Counted from the first letter of the stretch, positions 52,515 through 62,470 are shown. The stretch is 64,000 nt of DNA from an uncultured Pedobacter sp. (GCF_913776295.1 NZ_CAJYOJ010000078.1:1-64000), one strand, 5' to 3'. The notes: generated by a model not told the origin, from the letters alone. Numbers and translations: made by a program.

Positions 52515-55022
52515 ATGAACAAATTCTACAAATTTCTGCTGGGCGCGCAGTTTTTATCCTTAACTGTTGCTGCACAAAATAAAACATTTACCATAACCGA
52601 AAATATTCAGCCACAGGCTAAAGCAAATTATCAGCTTGCTTCTCGCTTTTCGCCAAATAAGCTGAAAAAAATGGTTTATTCTACCGCTGTAGATCCACAT
52701 TGGCTAAAGTTGAGCAACCGTTTTTGGTACACTTTCGAAAGTCCTAAAGGAAAATTCTGGTATTTGGTAGATCCTGCAGCCAAAAGCAAAAGGTTGATGT
52801 TTGATAATGCTAAACTTGCTGCAGATATTACGCTGATTGTTCGCGATCCGTTTGATGCGGAACATTTGCCACTTGAAAACTTAAAATTTGCCGCCGACGA
52901 AAAAAGTATTTCCTTCGAAGTTAAAAGTACGGTTGAAGAGCTAAAAAAAGATAGAAAAGATAAAAAAGCCGCAGATTCTATGCAGAAGAAGATATTTTCT
53001 TTCAAATATGAACTGGCCAGTGCAAAATTAACCGAGATTCCAAATTTTAGTAAACCCAAGCCCAAACCTTCATGGGGATCTGTTGCGCCCGATTCTTCTG
53101 CAATTATCTTTTCCCGCAATTACAATTTGTATTGGATGGATAAAGAGAACTACAAAAAGGCCGTTAACAACGAGGAAGACAGCACCATTGTAGAACATCA
53201 GCTGACTAAAGACGGGGTAAAATTTTATTCTTATGGAAGTGATGGCGATGGTGAAAACAACGTAGAAAACGAAAAAAACAATAAAAAACGCCGTGGCGCT
53301 TATGTGCTCTGGTCACCCAATTCGAAATATTTTGTATTAGACCGGACTGATTCGCGTAAGGTGAAAGACCTTTGGGTAATTAACAGTGTTACACCAGGTC
53401 GCCCGACTTTAGAAACCTATAAATACCAGATGCCGGGAGAGGCAGAAGCCCCTCAGGATGAAGTTTTGTTGTTCGATTTTGCCGCAAAATCCTATAAAAA
53501 ACTAAATGTAGCTGCATTTAAAGATCAAAGTGTATCTGTTTGGAGCAAACCTGCCTTAAATAAAGACCGCGATAACGAATTCCGTCCGTCTATTTGGCTA
53601 GGCAACAATAACAGGTTTTACTTTTCGCGTACCAGTCGCGATTTAAAGCGTATCGACATTGGTACCGTTGATATTGCCACAGGCAAAGTTACGCCATTAA
53701 TTGATGAACGTTTCAATACCTACGTTGAAGTGAACCGCCCTGGTTTGGTTAATGATGGTAAAGAATTAATTCACTGGAGTGAACGCGACGGTTGGGCACA
53801 TTTTTACCTTTTTGATGAGAACGGCAAGCTGAAAAATCAGATTACTAAAGGCGCTTTCCACTGCGAGAGCATTGTAAATATTGACGAGAAAAAACGCATC
53901 CTTTATTTTACTGCAAATGGCAGGGAAGGTAAAGAAGATCCTTATTACTTGCATTTATACAGCATCAATTTCGATGGCTCGAATATGAAATTGTTAAATG
54001 CGGGAGATTTCGATCACCTGGCCAATGTGAATGATAACAATACTTTTTTTGTTGATAATTACTCGAGGGTAAATACTGCACCAAAAGCTACACTTTATGA
54101 TGGAACGGGCAAAAAAGTAATGGATCTGGAAACAACAGACCTTTCATTGCTCATGGCTGCGGGCTACAAATTTCCTGAGCCTTTTAAAGTAAAAGCGGAT
54201 GACGGCATAACTGACCTGTATGGTGTGATGTATAAACCTTTTGATTTTGATCCGAATAAAAAATATCCAATCATCGAATATGTTTACCCAGGGCCACAAA
54301 CCGAAGCGGTGAATAAGGCTTTCAGCAAAAGCATGGACCGTACCGAACGTTTGGCTCAATTTGGCTACATTGTGATTACGGTAGGTAACCGTGGAGGAAA
54401 CCCTTCGCGTTCTAAATGGTACCATACTTATGGTTACGGCAATCTCCGTGATTACGGATTGGCAGATAAAAAAACAGCTGTGGAGCAATTGGCAGCCAAA
54501 TATTCGTATATCGACGAATCAAAAGTGGGTATCACCGGTCACTCTGGTGGTGGTTTTATGTCTACTGCAGCTATGCTGGTTTATCCCGATTTCTTCAAAG
54601 CGGCTGTGTCAAACGCCGGGAATCACGACAACAGCATTTACAACCGCTGGTGGAGCGAAAAACATCATGGTGTAAAGGAAACCATTTCTTTAAAAGGCGA
54701 TACCTCATTTAAATACAGCATTGATAAAAATCCTGATCTGGCAAAAAACCTTAAGGGGCATTTATTACTGATGCATGGTGACGTAGATAACAATGTGCAC
54801 CCGGCCAATTCGATCCGTGTAGCCAATGCTCTGATGAAAGCGGGCAAACGTTTCGATTTTCTGATCATACCAGGGCAGCGCCATGGTTTTGGAGATATGA
54901 CAGAATACGCTTTCTGGAAGCTGGCCGACCATTTTAACAAATATTTAATAGGTGATTTTTCTGAACCTGGCGATGTTGATATGGTAGAAATGGACCGGGA
55001 TATTGAGCAGAACGGTAAGTAA
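52515..55022 (+). CDS. DPP4-like S9 serine peptidase, secreted
   Basis: 835 residues with a signal peptide MNKFYKFLLGAQFLSLTVAA. An N-terminal beta-propeller (about 60-560) is followed by the prolyl-oligopeptidase catalytic domain. The nucleophile is Ser677 in GHSGGG, with Asp around 756-758 in HGDVDNN and His790 in GQRHGFG. Such enzymes release X-Pro or short dipeptides in the periplasm. The family can be N-terminal dipeptidyl peptidases, but the double-Glu motif was not verified. Single-gene unit. Confidence 0.92.
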   Translation: MNKFYKFLLGAQFLSLTVAAQNKTFTITENIQPQAKANYQLASRFSPNKLKKMVYSTAVDPHWLKLSNRFWYTFESPKGKFWYLVDPAAKSKRLMFDNAKLAADITLIVRDPFDAEHLPLENLKFAADEKSISFEVKSTVEELKKDRKDKKAADSMQKKIFSFKYELASAKLTEIPNFSKPKPKPSWGSVAPDSSAIIFSRNYNLYWMDKENYKKAVNNEEDSTIVEHQLTKDGVKFYSYGSDGDGENNVENEKNNKKRRGAYVLWSPNSKYFVLDRTDSRKVKDLWVINSVTPGRPTLETYKYQMPGEAEAPQDEVLLFDFAAKSYKKLNVAAFKDQSVSVWSKPALNKDRDNEFRPSIWLGNNNRFYFSRTSRDLKRIDIGTVDIATGKVTPLIDERFNTYVEVNRPGLVNDGKELIHWSERDGWAHFYLFDENGKLKNQITKGAFHCESIVNIDEKKRILYFTANGREGKEDPYYLHLYSINFDGSNMKLLNAGDFDHLANVNDNNTFFVDNYSRVNTAPKATLYDGTGKKVMDLETTDLSLLMAAGYKFPEPFKVKADDGITDLYGVMYKPFDFDPNKKYPIIEYVYPGPQTEAVNKAFSKSMDRTERLAQFGYIVITVGNRGGNPSRSKWYHTYGYGNLRDYGLADKKTAVEQLAAKYSYIDESKVGITGHSGGGFMSTAAMLVYPDFFKAAVSNAGNHDNSIYNRWWSEKHHGVKETISLKGDTSFKYSIDKNPDLAKNLKGHLLLMHGDVDNNVHPANSIRVANALMKAGKRFDFLIIPGQRHGFGDMTEYAFWKLADHFNKYLIGDFSEPGDVDMVEMDRDIEQNGK

Positions 55023-55103
55023 TTAACCACAGATGAAAAGGATAAGCACAGATCAATATTGTTAGCTGTGTTAATATCTTTTGTTGGAGTTCATAATAAA
55101 GCC

Positions 55104-55127
55104 GTGGTTCGTGTCCTCACGAACCAC
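55104..55127. repeat. GGTTCGTG hairpin (family C)
   Basis: Perfect 10-bp stem GTGGTTCGTG/CACGAACCAC with loop TCCT. A near-identical copy with one mismatch lies at 55307-55328. Confidence 0.75.
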
Positions 55128-55252
55128 TCATCCATTAAATGATTGTCTTAAGCAATCAGCATCTTTTGCAATGATCCGTATCTTCACTAACCATCTGTTT
55201 TTAAACATTGTTGTTTTTCGGAAAGCAGGCTTGGGTGGTTCTTGGGCTATTC

Positions 55253-55297
55253 CAGTCCTGCTATTGCCCATAGTTTGGCGCTATCGGGTTTATATAA
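55253..55297 (+). repeat. repeat family B, uninterrupted copy
   Basis: Reads CAGTCCTGCTATTGCCCATA, GTTTGGCGCTATC, then GGTTTATATAA. It is the same sequence as at 55386-55479 without the hairpin insertion. Confidence 0.75.
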
Positions 55298-55385
55298 CTA
55301 TCGCCTTGGTTCGAGTCCTCACGAACCATTAATTTTAATCATTTCTATTTTAGGTAAAGCAAGCTCCGGTGTTCTTCGGTTAGTT

Positions 55386-55479
55386 CAGTCCTGCTATTGC
55401 CCATAGTCCCGATTGAGTTTTCTTGAATATAATTTTTGCTTTAAATCGGGAGCTATTTGGCGCTATCAGGTTTATATAA
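55386..55479 (+). repeat. repeat family B, copy interrupted by a 43-bp CCGAT hairpin
   Basis: The two halves match 55253-55297. Between them CCCGATT (55408-55414) and AATCGGG (55444-55450) form the stem of an inserted 43-bp hairpin, plus about six extra bases. Confidence 0.75.
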
Positions 55480-55626
55480 TTGGGGTTTGTGTTCCAAAGG
55501 GAAACGGTTTCGATAGCAAAAAACTGTCTCCCGTCATGTAGCCGTAGCAAAATTAACAGATTTTGAGCTGGCAAAATAATTACGTTGGCGGTGTCAACAT
55601 GCTACGCTTAACATGGTATCTTTTTC

Positions 55627-55697
55627 GCCATGGTTCGCGTCCACTATCGCCATGGTTTGTGTCCACTATCGCCATGGTTCGTGTCTTCACGAACCAT
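55627..55697 (+). repeat. 22-bp tandem array ending in a GGTTCGTG hairpin
   Basis: Three units starting GCCATGGTT at 55627, 55649 and 55671. The last continues into the perfect stem ATGGTTCGTG/CACGAACCAT (55674-55697). Confidence 0.75.
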
Positions 55698-55951
55698 TAT
55701 TACTGCTACACAGCCAGGCGGCTTTTCTACCTCAAAAATGAAATGATGCCCTGGCCACCTAGCCCCCTAGCCGTTTCAGGCGGGCGGTTGAAGCGATACC
55801 CTGCAGCAACGAGGCAGCGAAGCGTATAAGCGTAAAACAGGAAGAAATTAACTGTTTTGCACTGGCTGCGCGATGCAACCCCAACATTACCAATACCTGA
55901 CTTTTGGAGCGTCTGGTCCGTAAACTTCCGATCATCTTTAATTTTAAATGA

Positions 55952-55987
55952 AAAGAGCCTTCCGAATGATTAAATCGGAAGGCTTTT
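55952..55987 (-). terminator. intrinsic terminator of the HEIGH metallopeptidase gene
   Basis: On the minus strand AGCCTTCCGA pairs with TCGGAAGGCT across a 9-base loop, flanked by T-rich sequence. Confidence 0.8.
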
Positions 55988-56016
55988 CATATCTAAAGTA
56001 ATCCTTTTATTTGATC

Positions 56017-56853
56017 TTATTTGTAAAGGTAATTCACGGCAATGACATCATTTGAATTGAAGGTACGGTTGCCGCCGTTAGAGCAAGCTAACATAAATGA
56101 TGCTGCATCAGGACTTGATGGAGTTCCAGGGATTCGGATTGCACCCACATTTGATGCACCTTCATTGCCTGCACCGCTCGAACCACAGCTGAAAGCACGG
56201 TTCATGTAATCAGTATGACGGAAACCAATGCAATGACCAACTTCGTGCTGGATCACTGATGCCAGATACAATAAATTAGGGTTAGAGCCATAGGCCGCCG
56301 AATTGGTATTCATTCTGATCTGGTTATAAGGCTGACCTGATGAAGTTGGGAAACCAGCAGAGCCCAAGGTAATAAAACCACCGCTCGGACCTTCGTTGAA
56401 ACCTACAACGTCGATATTTCCGGTTGTGCCGGCATTTGCCCTTTGGAAAGTGATCCGTAAACCTAACGAGTTGTATCTCGAAATCATGGTGTTTACCGCA
56501 TCGCTATATACCTGCGGCAAGTTGGTTACCGAGACTGTGATTACGCGTGGTAAAGATTTAACAATATTTGTGGTTCTGTATTGTTCGGTTTCGGCAATAT
56601 TTAAATTTGCGCCGGTAGCAGGTTCAGCTAAATTATCGTCGGTTAAAAGGATATCTCCCTCTACCAGATAACCTTCATCTATTTTACGGATATTATCGGT
56701 ACTGAAACCTAGTGCTTTGATCTGTGATAATTTGTTTGCTGAAATCTCAGTCTTGTTTTCTACTGCGTTTTCTGTATTATTACTTTTACAAGAATATAAG
56801 TTTGTAAGTAGAATGCAGGCTGTTGCAATCGATAAAAAATGGGTTGTTTTCAT
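56017..56853 (-). CDS. HEIGH-type zinc metallopeptidase lipoprotein
   Basis: 278 residues. The lipoprotein signal has Cys22 in LYSC. The catalytic zinc site HEVGHCIGFRH (203-213) is HExxHxxGxxH. With the surrounding family pattern it fits Peptidase_M57 (dual-action HEIGH). The prodomain-like N-terminal region is acidic. Probably a surface or periplasmic protease. Divergent from the subtilase gene that follows. Confidence 0.87.
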   Translation of the reverse strand: MKTTHFLSIATACILLTNLYSCKSNNTENAVENKTEISANKLSQIKALGFSTDNIRKIDEGYLVEGDILLTDDNLAEPATGANLNIAETEQYRTTNIVKSLPRVITVSVTNLPQVYSDAVNTMISRYNSLGLRITFQRANAGTTGNIDVVGFNEGPSGGFITLGSAGFPTSSGQPYNQIRMNTNSAAYGSNPNLLYLASVIQHEVGHCIGFRHTDYMNRAFSCGSSGAGNEGASNVGAIRIPGTPSSPDAASFMLACSNGGNRTFNSNDVIAVNYLYK

Positions 56854-56975
56854 CTTAGTTAGAATAAAATTAGTTTAGGTTGAATAAGTTAGTTAATAAT
56901 GTTTGTGGATTACCTTATAAATCCTAATTTAGTGAAGATATATGATGTAACCAAAATTTTATAATAAAATAATTA

Positions 56976-59798
56976 TTGAAAGTCAGTACTGTATTTTTAG
57001 TTTTATGTTTTTGTCTGTTTGTTTTTAGTTTAAACGCACAGGTACAACCTGGTGGAATAGATAAAAAAAATGAAAAATATATTTCAAAAACGGGCAATAT
57101 TTCAAATTTAAGCAGCGATCAGTCTGTTTTGGTCAGGTTCAACCATTCGCTAACAGCAGCCGAAATTCAATTGTTAAAACCTCAGAAAAGCCTCTCAGGG
57201 GATTATTACATTGTTCAAAAATCAAATGTTTCTAATTTTTCGAACAGTATCATTTATCAGGAAAAAGCTAACGGACTTTGGAAGCTTAGTGATAGGTTGA
57301 TGAAAGTGCTGAGTAAAGGCAATAAAAAAAATGATTCGGTGCTGGTGAGACTGGCCTTCAAAAATATAAATGCGCTCCCAAAAGCTGTTGCAGGTTTAAA
57401 TATTAAATCCACTGATCATATCAATCAAATTTGTACTGTTTACCTATCTCCAGGTGATTTTATGTGGCTGCTGGAACTTGATGATGTTTTATACGCAGAT
57501 GTTTTGCCTGTGGCTAAAGAGGAGGTGGTGATCAACGGTCTCGATCTTAGCCTGAACCAGATCTCCAATGCCCGAAACCTTTATCCTGATATTGATGGTG
57601 GAGGCATCAATGTTTCTTTTAAAGAAGGAATGTATGATGCCGCCGATCTTGACTTGCTGGGAAAAACTGTTCCCGGCGCCACTATTGGTAAAACGCCAAC
57701 TACTCATGCCACCATTATGGCGACCCTGGCTTTGGGAAAAGGAAATTCCTTTATCCGTGGCCTGGGTGCAGCACCAAAGGCCAGATTGGCTTATTCAGAT
57801 TTTACTAACCTGATGCCCGACCTGGCTACCGATTTAAACAAGCTGCAGGTTAAGGTTCAAAATCACTCTTATGGTACCGATATCGATAACGATTATGGGA
57901 TGGAGGCTGCGGCATACGATAAACAGATTTTTGAAACCGATACGCTGATCCACGTTTTTTCAGCCGGAAATAAAGGAACTGCTACGCCAACCGCAGGCTT
58001 TTATCAGAACATTACCGCCCGTGCCAATTTAACCGGCAATTTTAAGCAGGCCAAAAACCTATTGGTGATAGGGGGGATCAACAGAGAAAACATTGCTGAA
58101 AATTTGAGTAGCAAGGGACCTGCGTATGATGGACGCGTAAAACCTGAATTGGTTGCCTTGGGTGAAGACGGAACATCTGGCGCTGCAGCCATTACCAGTG
58201 GATCTATTGCTTTGGTAGAACAGTTTTATCAGCAGAAATACAAAAAACCGGCATCCGCTTCGCTCATCAGGGCCACCTTAATTAATGCTGCGGATGATTT
58301 GGGAACCCCACAGGTTGATTTTATATATGGTTATGGAAAACTAAATGTGGCCCAATCATTAAAAACGTTAGATGAAAACAGGGCATCACTATACGAAGTG
58401 GCTAAAAATCAGGATATGCTCATTCCATTGACTATTCCGGCTAATGTGGCGGAAGTGAAAGTAACCATCGCCTGGAATGATCCTCCTGCTATTGTAAATG
58501 CCGCGCAAAGCCTGGTAAACGGATTAGACTTAAGCCTCGAAACGCCTGCGGGGAATTTAATGCTGCCCTGGGTATTAAGCAGTTTTCCCCATTTAGATTC
58601 ACTTTCAAAACCAGCGGTTCGCAAGGCAGATCTGCTCAATAATGTGCAGCAGGTTACGCTCGATCAGCCATCTGCCGGTGCTTATACTGTTCACGTTAGA
58701 GGGAACCGGATTAATAGCGGCAATACGCAACCTTTTGCATTGGCTTATCGTTACACATTTAAAAACACTTTTTCCTTTGTTAGCCCTGTAAAAAACGAAT
58801 ACTTTTTTGCCAATGAAGATAATTATATCCGGTGGGAAAATACTTACACGGGAAAAACAGGAAACCTGTCGGTTAGTTACGATGAAGGTAGTACCTGGAA
58901 ATCTATTGCCGCCGGTGTTGATTTAAGTAAAGGCGTTTACCATTGGGTTCCACCAGATCTGTTTGTTAAGGCCATAATAAAAATGGAAGTGGGAGACAAT
59001 GTCATACTGAGTCAGTCGTTTGTTATTTCCCGCCCGAGGGTGTTGAACGTTGGTTATGCCTGCAAAGATGGCCTGGTACTCAGCTGGAATCCACAACCTG
59101 GGGCAAAAGATTATACATTGTATAATATCAAAGATGATATCCTTTCGCCGGTTTTAACGCTTGCTGATACCATCGTTAAGCTTGATGCCAGCAAGATCAA
59201 TAGCAACTATTTTGCTGTAGCCGCAAATGGCGCAGGTTTTACCGGATTAAAAAGTTATACGATCGATTATACACAACAAGGCATTGCCTGTTATATCAAA
59301 AACTTATCGGCATCTGTAAACGAAGATCAGATCAGGCTTGATCTGAATATCGGAACGACCCTTGATTTAAAGAACATTATCTGGGAAAAACAGACCGGAC
59401 CAAATACTTTTAGCGTTTTGCAGCAAACCAAACCCATTTCAAATCAGCTGGATTATACGGTTTTTGATGATAAGCCAAAAACCGGCATTCAATTTTACCG
59501 GGTTACGTTCGAAACGGCCGGCGGTCGGGTACAGAGCGATCTGGTATCGGTAGTGTACCTGAAGGAGAATGAATTTTCGTTTTTTCCTAATCCTGTAACT
59601 GATTATCTTACAATTCTGAGCGGTTCATTTGAAGATTACAGCTTGTCCATCTTCAATATGCTGGGACAGAAAGTTTTCGAAGAAAAAGCCACCAGTTCGA
59701 ATAAATTTGCGCTTAATGCTTTATCAACAGGGGTGTATGTGGGAGTGATCAATAAAAATGGCCAGCAACTGAAAAAAATTAAGCTGATTAAGAAGTAA
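56976..59798 (+). CDS. S8 subtilase-like protein with T9SS sorting domain
   Basis: 940 residues. The frame has no ATG near its 5' end and a stop just upstream, so it probably starts at TTG (56976). The signal peptide is KVSTVFLVLCFCLFVFSLNA. The subtilase domain (about 190-470) has His244 (THATIMA), Asn332 (FSAGNKG) and Ser401 (DGTSGAA). The usual DTG Asp motif is replaced by KEG (216-218), and Asp221 or Asp224 may substitute. The C-terminal 75 residues (FFPNPVTDYLTILSG, NKFALNALSTGVYVGVI) are a type A T9SS sorting domain, so the protein is exported across the outer membrane. Confidence 0.87.
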   Translation: MKVSTVFLVLCFCLFVFSLNAQVQPGGIDKKNEKYISKTGNISNLSSDQSVLVRFNHSLTAAEIQLLKPQKSLSGDYYIVQKSNVSNFSNSIIYQEKANGLWKLSDRLMKVLSKGNKKNDSVLVRLAFKNINALPKAVAGLNIKSTDHINQICTVYLSPGDFMWLLELDDVLYADVLPVAKEEVVINGLDLSLNQISNARNLYPDIDGGGINVSFKEGMYDAADLDLLGKTVPGATIGKTPTTHATIMATLALGKGNSFIRGLGAAPKARLAYSDFTNLMPDLATDLNKLQVKVQNHSYGTDIDNDYGMEAAAYDKQIFETDTLIHVFSAGNKGTATPTAGFYQNITARANLTGNFKQAKNLLVIGGINRENIAENLSSKGPAYDGRVKPELVALGEDGTSGAAAITSGSIALVEQFYQQKYKKPASASLIRATLINAADDLGTPQVDFIYGYGKLNVAQSLKTLDENRASLYEVAKNQDMLIPLTIPANVAEVKVTIAWNDPPAIVNAAQSLVNGLDLSLETPAGNLMLPWVLSSFPHLDSLSKPAVRKADLLNNVQQVTLDQPSAGAYTVHVRGNRINSGNTQPFALAYRYTFKNTFSFVSPVKNEYFFANEDNYIRWENTYTGKTGNLSVSYDEGSTWKSIAAGVDLSKGVYHWVPPDLFVKAIIKMEVGDNVILSQSFVISRPRVLNVGYACKDGLVLSWNPQPGAKDYTLYNIKDDILSPVLTLADTIVKLDASKINSNYFAVAANGAGFTGLKSYTIDYTQQGIACYIKNLSASVNEDQIRLDLNIGTTLDLKNIIWEKQTGPNTFSVLQQTKPISNQLDYTVFDDKPKTGIQFYRVTFETAGGRVQSDLVSVVYLKENEFSFFPNPVTDYLTILSGSFEDYSLSIFNMLGQKVFEEKATSSNKFALNALSTGVYVGVINKNGQQLKKIKLIKK

Positions 59799-59955
59799 TT
59801 AATGATAAAACTTGTTCTCTGTAGACAGTAGTCATCCGGATTTGAAAAATCAGGAACCGACACGCTAAGCTATCATCCTAGGTAAATTAAAATCTAAGTC
59901 AAAATGAATGCTGATATTTTTTACTACATTGGCCATAGCTAAATTAACATTCTTA

Positions 59956-61731
59956 ATGCGTATCCAAATTAAATTCCTGATCACAGTAGTTGTTTTCTAC
60001 TTTTTTGCCATCAATGGTTATTCACAGCCAGCTCAAATTACGAACAGTATCATATCGGCTTCAGAAAATACGGTTAAAGCCTATCATAAGAACACGCCGA
60101 AGACCAATAATGTGGTTAAGGTGGTGTATTTTTATGGAAAAGACCAAAAGTTGTCTGCCGATTTGCAAGAGCGCTTAAACCGCGTATTGACCGCTGTGAG
60201 TGATTTTTACAGAGACGAGTTCCAGCGATACGGGATTAAATGCGATGGCGTAAATTTTGATAAATCCGGCAACAGGTATCTGATCACTCCAGTTGAAGGA
60301 GATTTGGATTCAAAAAGCTATAATGTCAACTCCGCTAATCAGCTGCAAGCGGAAATCTCAAATAAAGCAGGTGGAAAAATTGATTTTTACAAAGATCATG
60401 TGCTGATCATAACCGGGTTATATTATAGGAAAGATAGTATAACCTATGTTTTTGATTCTCCGTATATGGGAATCGGTTCATCAGTTAACGGAGTAAGTTT
60501 TGCCGCCGATTGCCCGTTGCTTGATCCAAAGTTACTTACGGATAAGGCCGATCGGATTAAGTATGCCGAACCGGGCAGGACCGACAGGGAATGTAGTGTA
60601 GCAGAGTTTAACAGCTGGTACATTGGTGGTATTGCGCACGAAATGGGACATATGTTCGGCCTGCATCACGATTTTGGTAACCCTTCCGAATTAAAGCCGT
60701 CATCAATATCCTTAATGGGGGAGTATGGAAGCCGTCATTTTAAGGGCAGCGTTTGGGGCGATACCCAAACTTCTTTTATTTCAGCAGCAGGATTATTGCA
60801 GCTGCTCAGCCACCCCGTATTTACCGGATATGCAAAATACAATAAGACAGATACGCAACTAGCATTAAATAACATTGCTTGCAGCGATACTGGTAATGGC
60901 ATCCTGTTGAAAGCTGACATTGTCGGTAAATTAGCCCCTTACGCGCTTTCAGTCCTGATTAGTCCCTTAAATCAAACAGAATATTTCAATGAAAGCACGG
61001 TTTACTCCATTAACAGTACCGGATCGATCGCTGTGCCTTTAAAAAAATGGAAAGAAGGAAATTACCGGATGTATTTACTTTTTATGCTTCCTAATGGGAT
61101 GGTGTATCCTTTTTACAAAATTTTTGCAGTTGGACCTACCCATGCACAGGTCTTAGAAATTCCAACAGGAAAGGCAGTAGACCTTAAAGAACTTCATACT
61201 CGCTTATCGGTAATGGAGAAGAGTGAGGAGGTAAAGAAAAAGCTTAGCATTCTGGAGGGTGTGATGAATCCCATCGCACCCGCCGATCCTGCGACTTATA
61301 GCGGTGACAGCCTTTACCTTTCCGACGCAAAATGGGAAGTGGCCAAGGTTGGTTGGGAAAAACCTGCCCGCAATTATTTTACCACGGAGTCAGAAGATGT
61401 TTTTTTTCTTGCTAATATGGAGGAGCTTTATGAAAAAGGATTATTTGCGCATTCGCCTTCAGTTTATTCATTCCTGTTAAATAAGAAATGGAAACGGTTT
61501 TCTGCTATTATTGGTTTGAGGGATTATGCTCACCAGCAGGGGTCGGCGAAATTTACCCTCATCGGCGATGGTAAAGTGCTTTATCAGTCGCCGGCACTTA
61601 GAGTAGGACAGCGAAGCAGGGTAGACATCAGTATCGGGAATGTAAATAAAATCGAGCTTCGGGCTGAAGGAACAGAAGGGCACAACTATAATTCGTGGGC
61701 GATCTGGCTTAATCCATTGCTTAGCCGTTAA
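59956..61731 (+). CDS. metzincin-like secreted protease with NPCBM domain
   Basis: 591 residues from the ATG at 59956 (MRIQIKFLITVVVFYFFA, signal peptide ending NGYSQ). The frame from 59908 adds an unlikely extension. The zinc site is HEMGHMFGLHH with His228, His232 and His238, the metzincin pattern. A middle region of unknown fold is followed by a C-terminal NPCBM-type carbohydrate-binding domain (about 485-591; RFSAIIGLRDYAHQQGSAKF, DGKVLYQSP). A glycoprotein- or mucin-directed protease is inferred. Confidence 0.85.
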   Translation: MRIQIKFLITVVVFYFFAINGYSQPAQITNSIISASENTVKAYHKNTPKTNNVVKVVYFYGKDQKLSADLQERLNRVLTAVSDFYRDEFQRYGIKCDGVNFDKSGNRYLITPVEGDLDSKSYNVNSANQLQAEISNKAGGKIDFYKDHVLIITGLYYRKDSITYVFDSPYMGIGSSVNGVSFAADCPLLDPKLLTDKADRIKYAEPGRTDRECSVAEFNSWYIGGIAHEMGHMFGLHHDFGNPSELKPSSISLMGEYGSRHFKGSVWGDTQTSFISAAGLLQLLSHPVFTGYAKYNKTDTQLALNNIACSDTGNGILLKADIVGKLAPYALSVLISPLNQTEYFNESTVYSINSTGSIAVPLKKWKEGNYRMYLLFMLPNGMVYPFYKIFAVGPTHAQVLEIPTGKAVDLKELHTRLSVMEKSEEVKKKLSILEGVMNPIAPADPATYSGDSLYLSDAKWEVAKVGWEKPARNYFTTESEDVFFLANMEELYEKGLFAHSPSVYSFLLNKKWKRFSAIIGLRDYAHQQGSAKFTLIGDGKVLYQSPALRVGQRSRVDISIGNVNKIELRAEGTEGHNYNSWAIWLNPLLSR

Positions 61732-61795
61732 AGTTTTTAGCTACTGGCCTGCCTACCGTAACGCATCTTTACACCAAATGGTCTGCAAAACAAAA

Positions 61796-61826
61796 AGCGT
61801 CCCGATTTAACATCGTGACGCTCTTT
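61796..61826. terminator. hairpin terminator between convergent genes
   Basis: AGCGTC (61796-61801) and GACGCT (61817-61822) enclose CGAT/ATCG arms, followed by CTTTG on the plus side and A-rich sequence on the other. Confidence 0.65.
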
Positions 61827-61867
61827 GAAAAAAGTCATTTATTAATTGTCTCCTTAGGGAGAATTAA

Positions 61868-62470
61868 TTAAAAGTAGAATTGTACACCTAATCTTGGTGA
61901 AAAAGTATCAGCGTTTAAGCCAAATGTATTGGTTTTAACTTTAGCACCGGTTCCTTCAGCTTTAACAGTATAATTGTCGTAGCTTAAACCTCTAACTGAA
62001 AGTTCAATACCGATCTTTTTGGTTGGAAAGAAAGCAAAACCTGGGGCAAGTTCTACGCCGATATTGGTAGTAGTACCTAATTTTACTGCGTTATCGCCGT
62101 TAGCATCAGTTGCTTTTAACTCACCGAAAGCCAAAGGCACTGATAATTGACCGAAGAATTTAAACTGATCTGATAAACCAACATAGTAACGGCCAAAAGG
62201 GGCAACTTTAAAAGCGCCGGTCTGTGTTCTGTTGCTTACTTTTTTATCGTATTCGTAACCTACACCTGTACCAATTGCAAAGTTGTTGCCAACAAAATAG
62301 CCAACACTAGGTACTACGCTGAAGTTGAAATCGGCTTTTGGAGCGCCATCTACTTTTGTAGAGTTTACACCTACGTTACCACCTAACATAAAATTTCCTT
62401 TTTCAGTTTGTGCTTGTGCACCATAAACTAAACCAGCTACTGCTACTAAAGATAATAATAATTTTTTCAT
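61868..62470 (-). CDS. outer-membrane beta-barrel protein
   Basis: 200 residues. Signal peptide MKKLLLSLVAVAGLVYGAQAQ. The rest alternates polar and hydrophobic residues in barrel strands (NFMLGGNVGVNST, FAIGTGVGYEYDKK, IGIELSVRGLSYDNY) and ends LGVQFYF, the C-terminal aromatic needed for outer-membrane insertion. An OmpA/OprF-like small porin of the OMP_b-brl type; function unknown. A -7-like TATATTTT lies on the minus strand at 62495-62502. Confidence 0.87.
   Translation of the reverse strand: MKKLLLSLVAVAGLVYGAQAQTEKGNFMLGGNVGVNSTKVDGAPKADFNFSVVPSVGYFVGNNFAIGTGVGYEYDKKVSNRTQTGAFKVAPFGRYYVGLSDQFKFFGQLSVPLAFGELKATDANGDNAVKLGTTTNIGVELAPGFAFFPTKKIGIELSVRGLSYDNYTVKAEGTGAKVKTNTFGLNADTFSPRLGVQFYF

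Larger units (their letters stand above)
55023..55951. other. 929-bp repeat-rich gap
   Basis: No gene supported; short frames here consist of repeat sequence. It holds several GGTTCGTG hairpins (family C), two copies of family B and a 22-bp tandem array, listed separately. Confidence 0.7.

Noticed and set aside
55307-55328. GGTTCGAGTCC resembling a tRNA T-arm
   Set aside because: No acceptor, D or anticodon stem around it; it is a one-mismatch copy of the GGTTCGTG hairpin family.
55081-55829. Short frames of 64 to 88 codons in the 55-56 kb gap
   Set aside because: Composed of hairpin and tandem repeats on either strand; no consistent coding signal.
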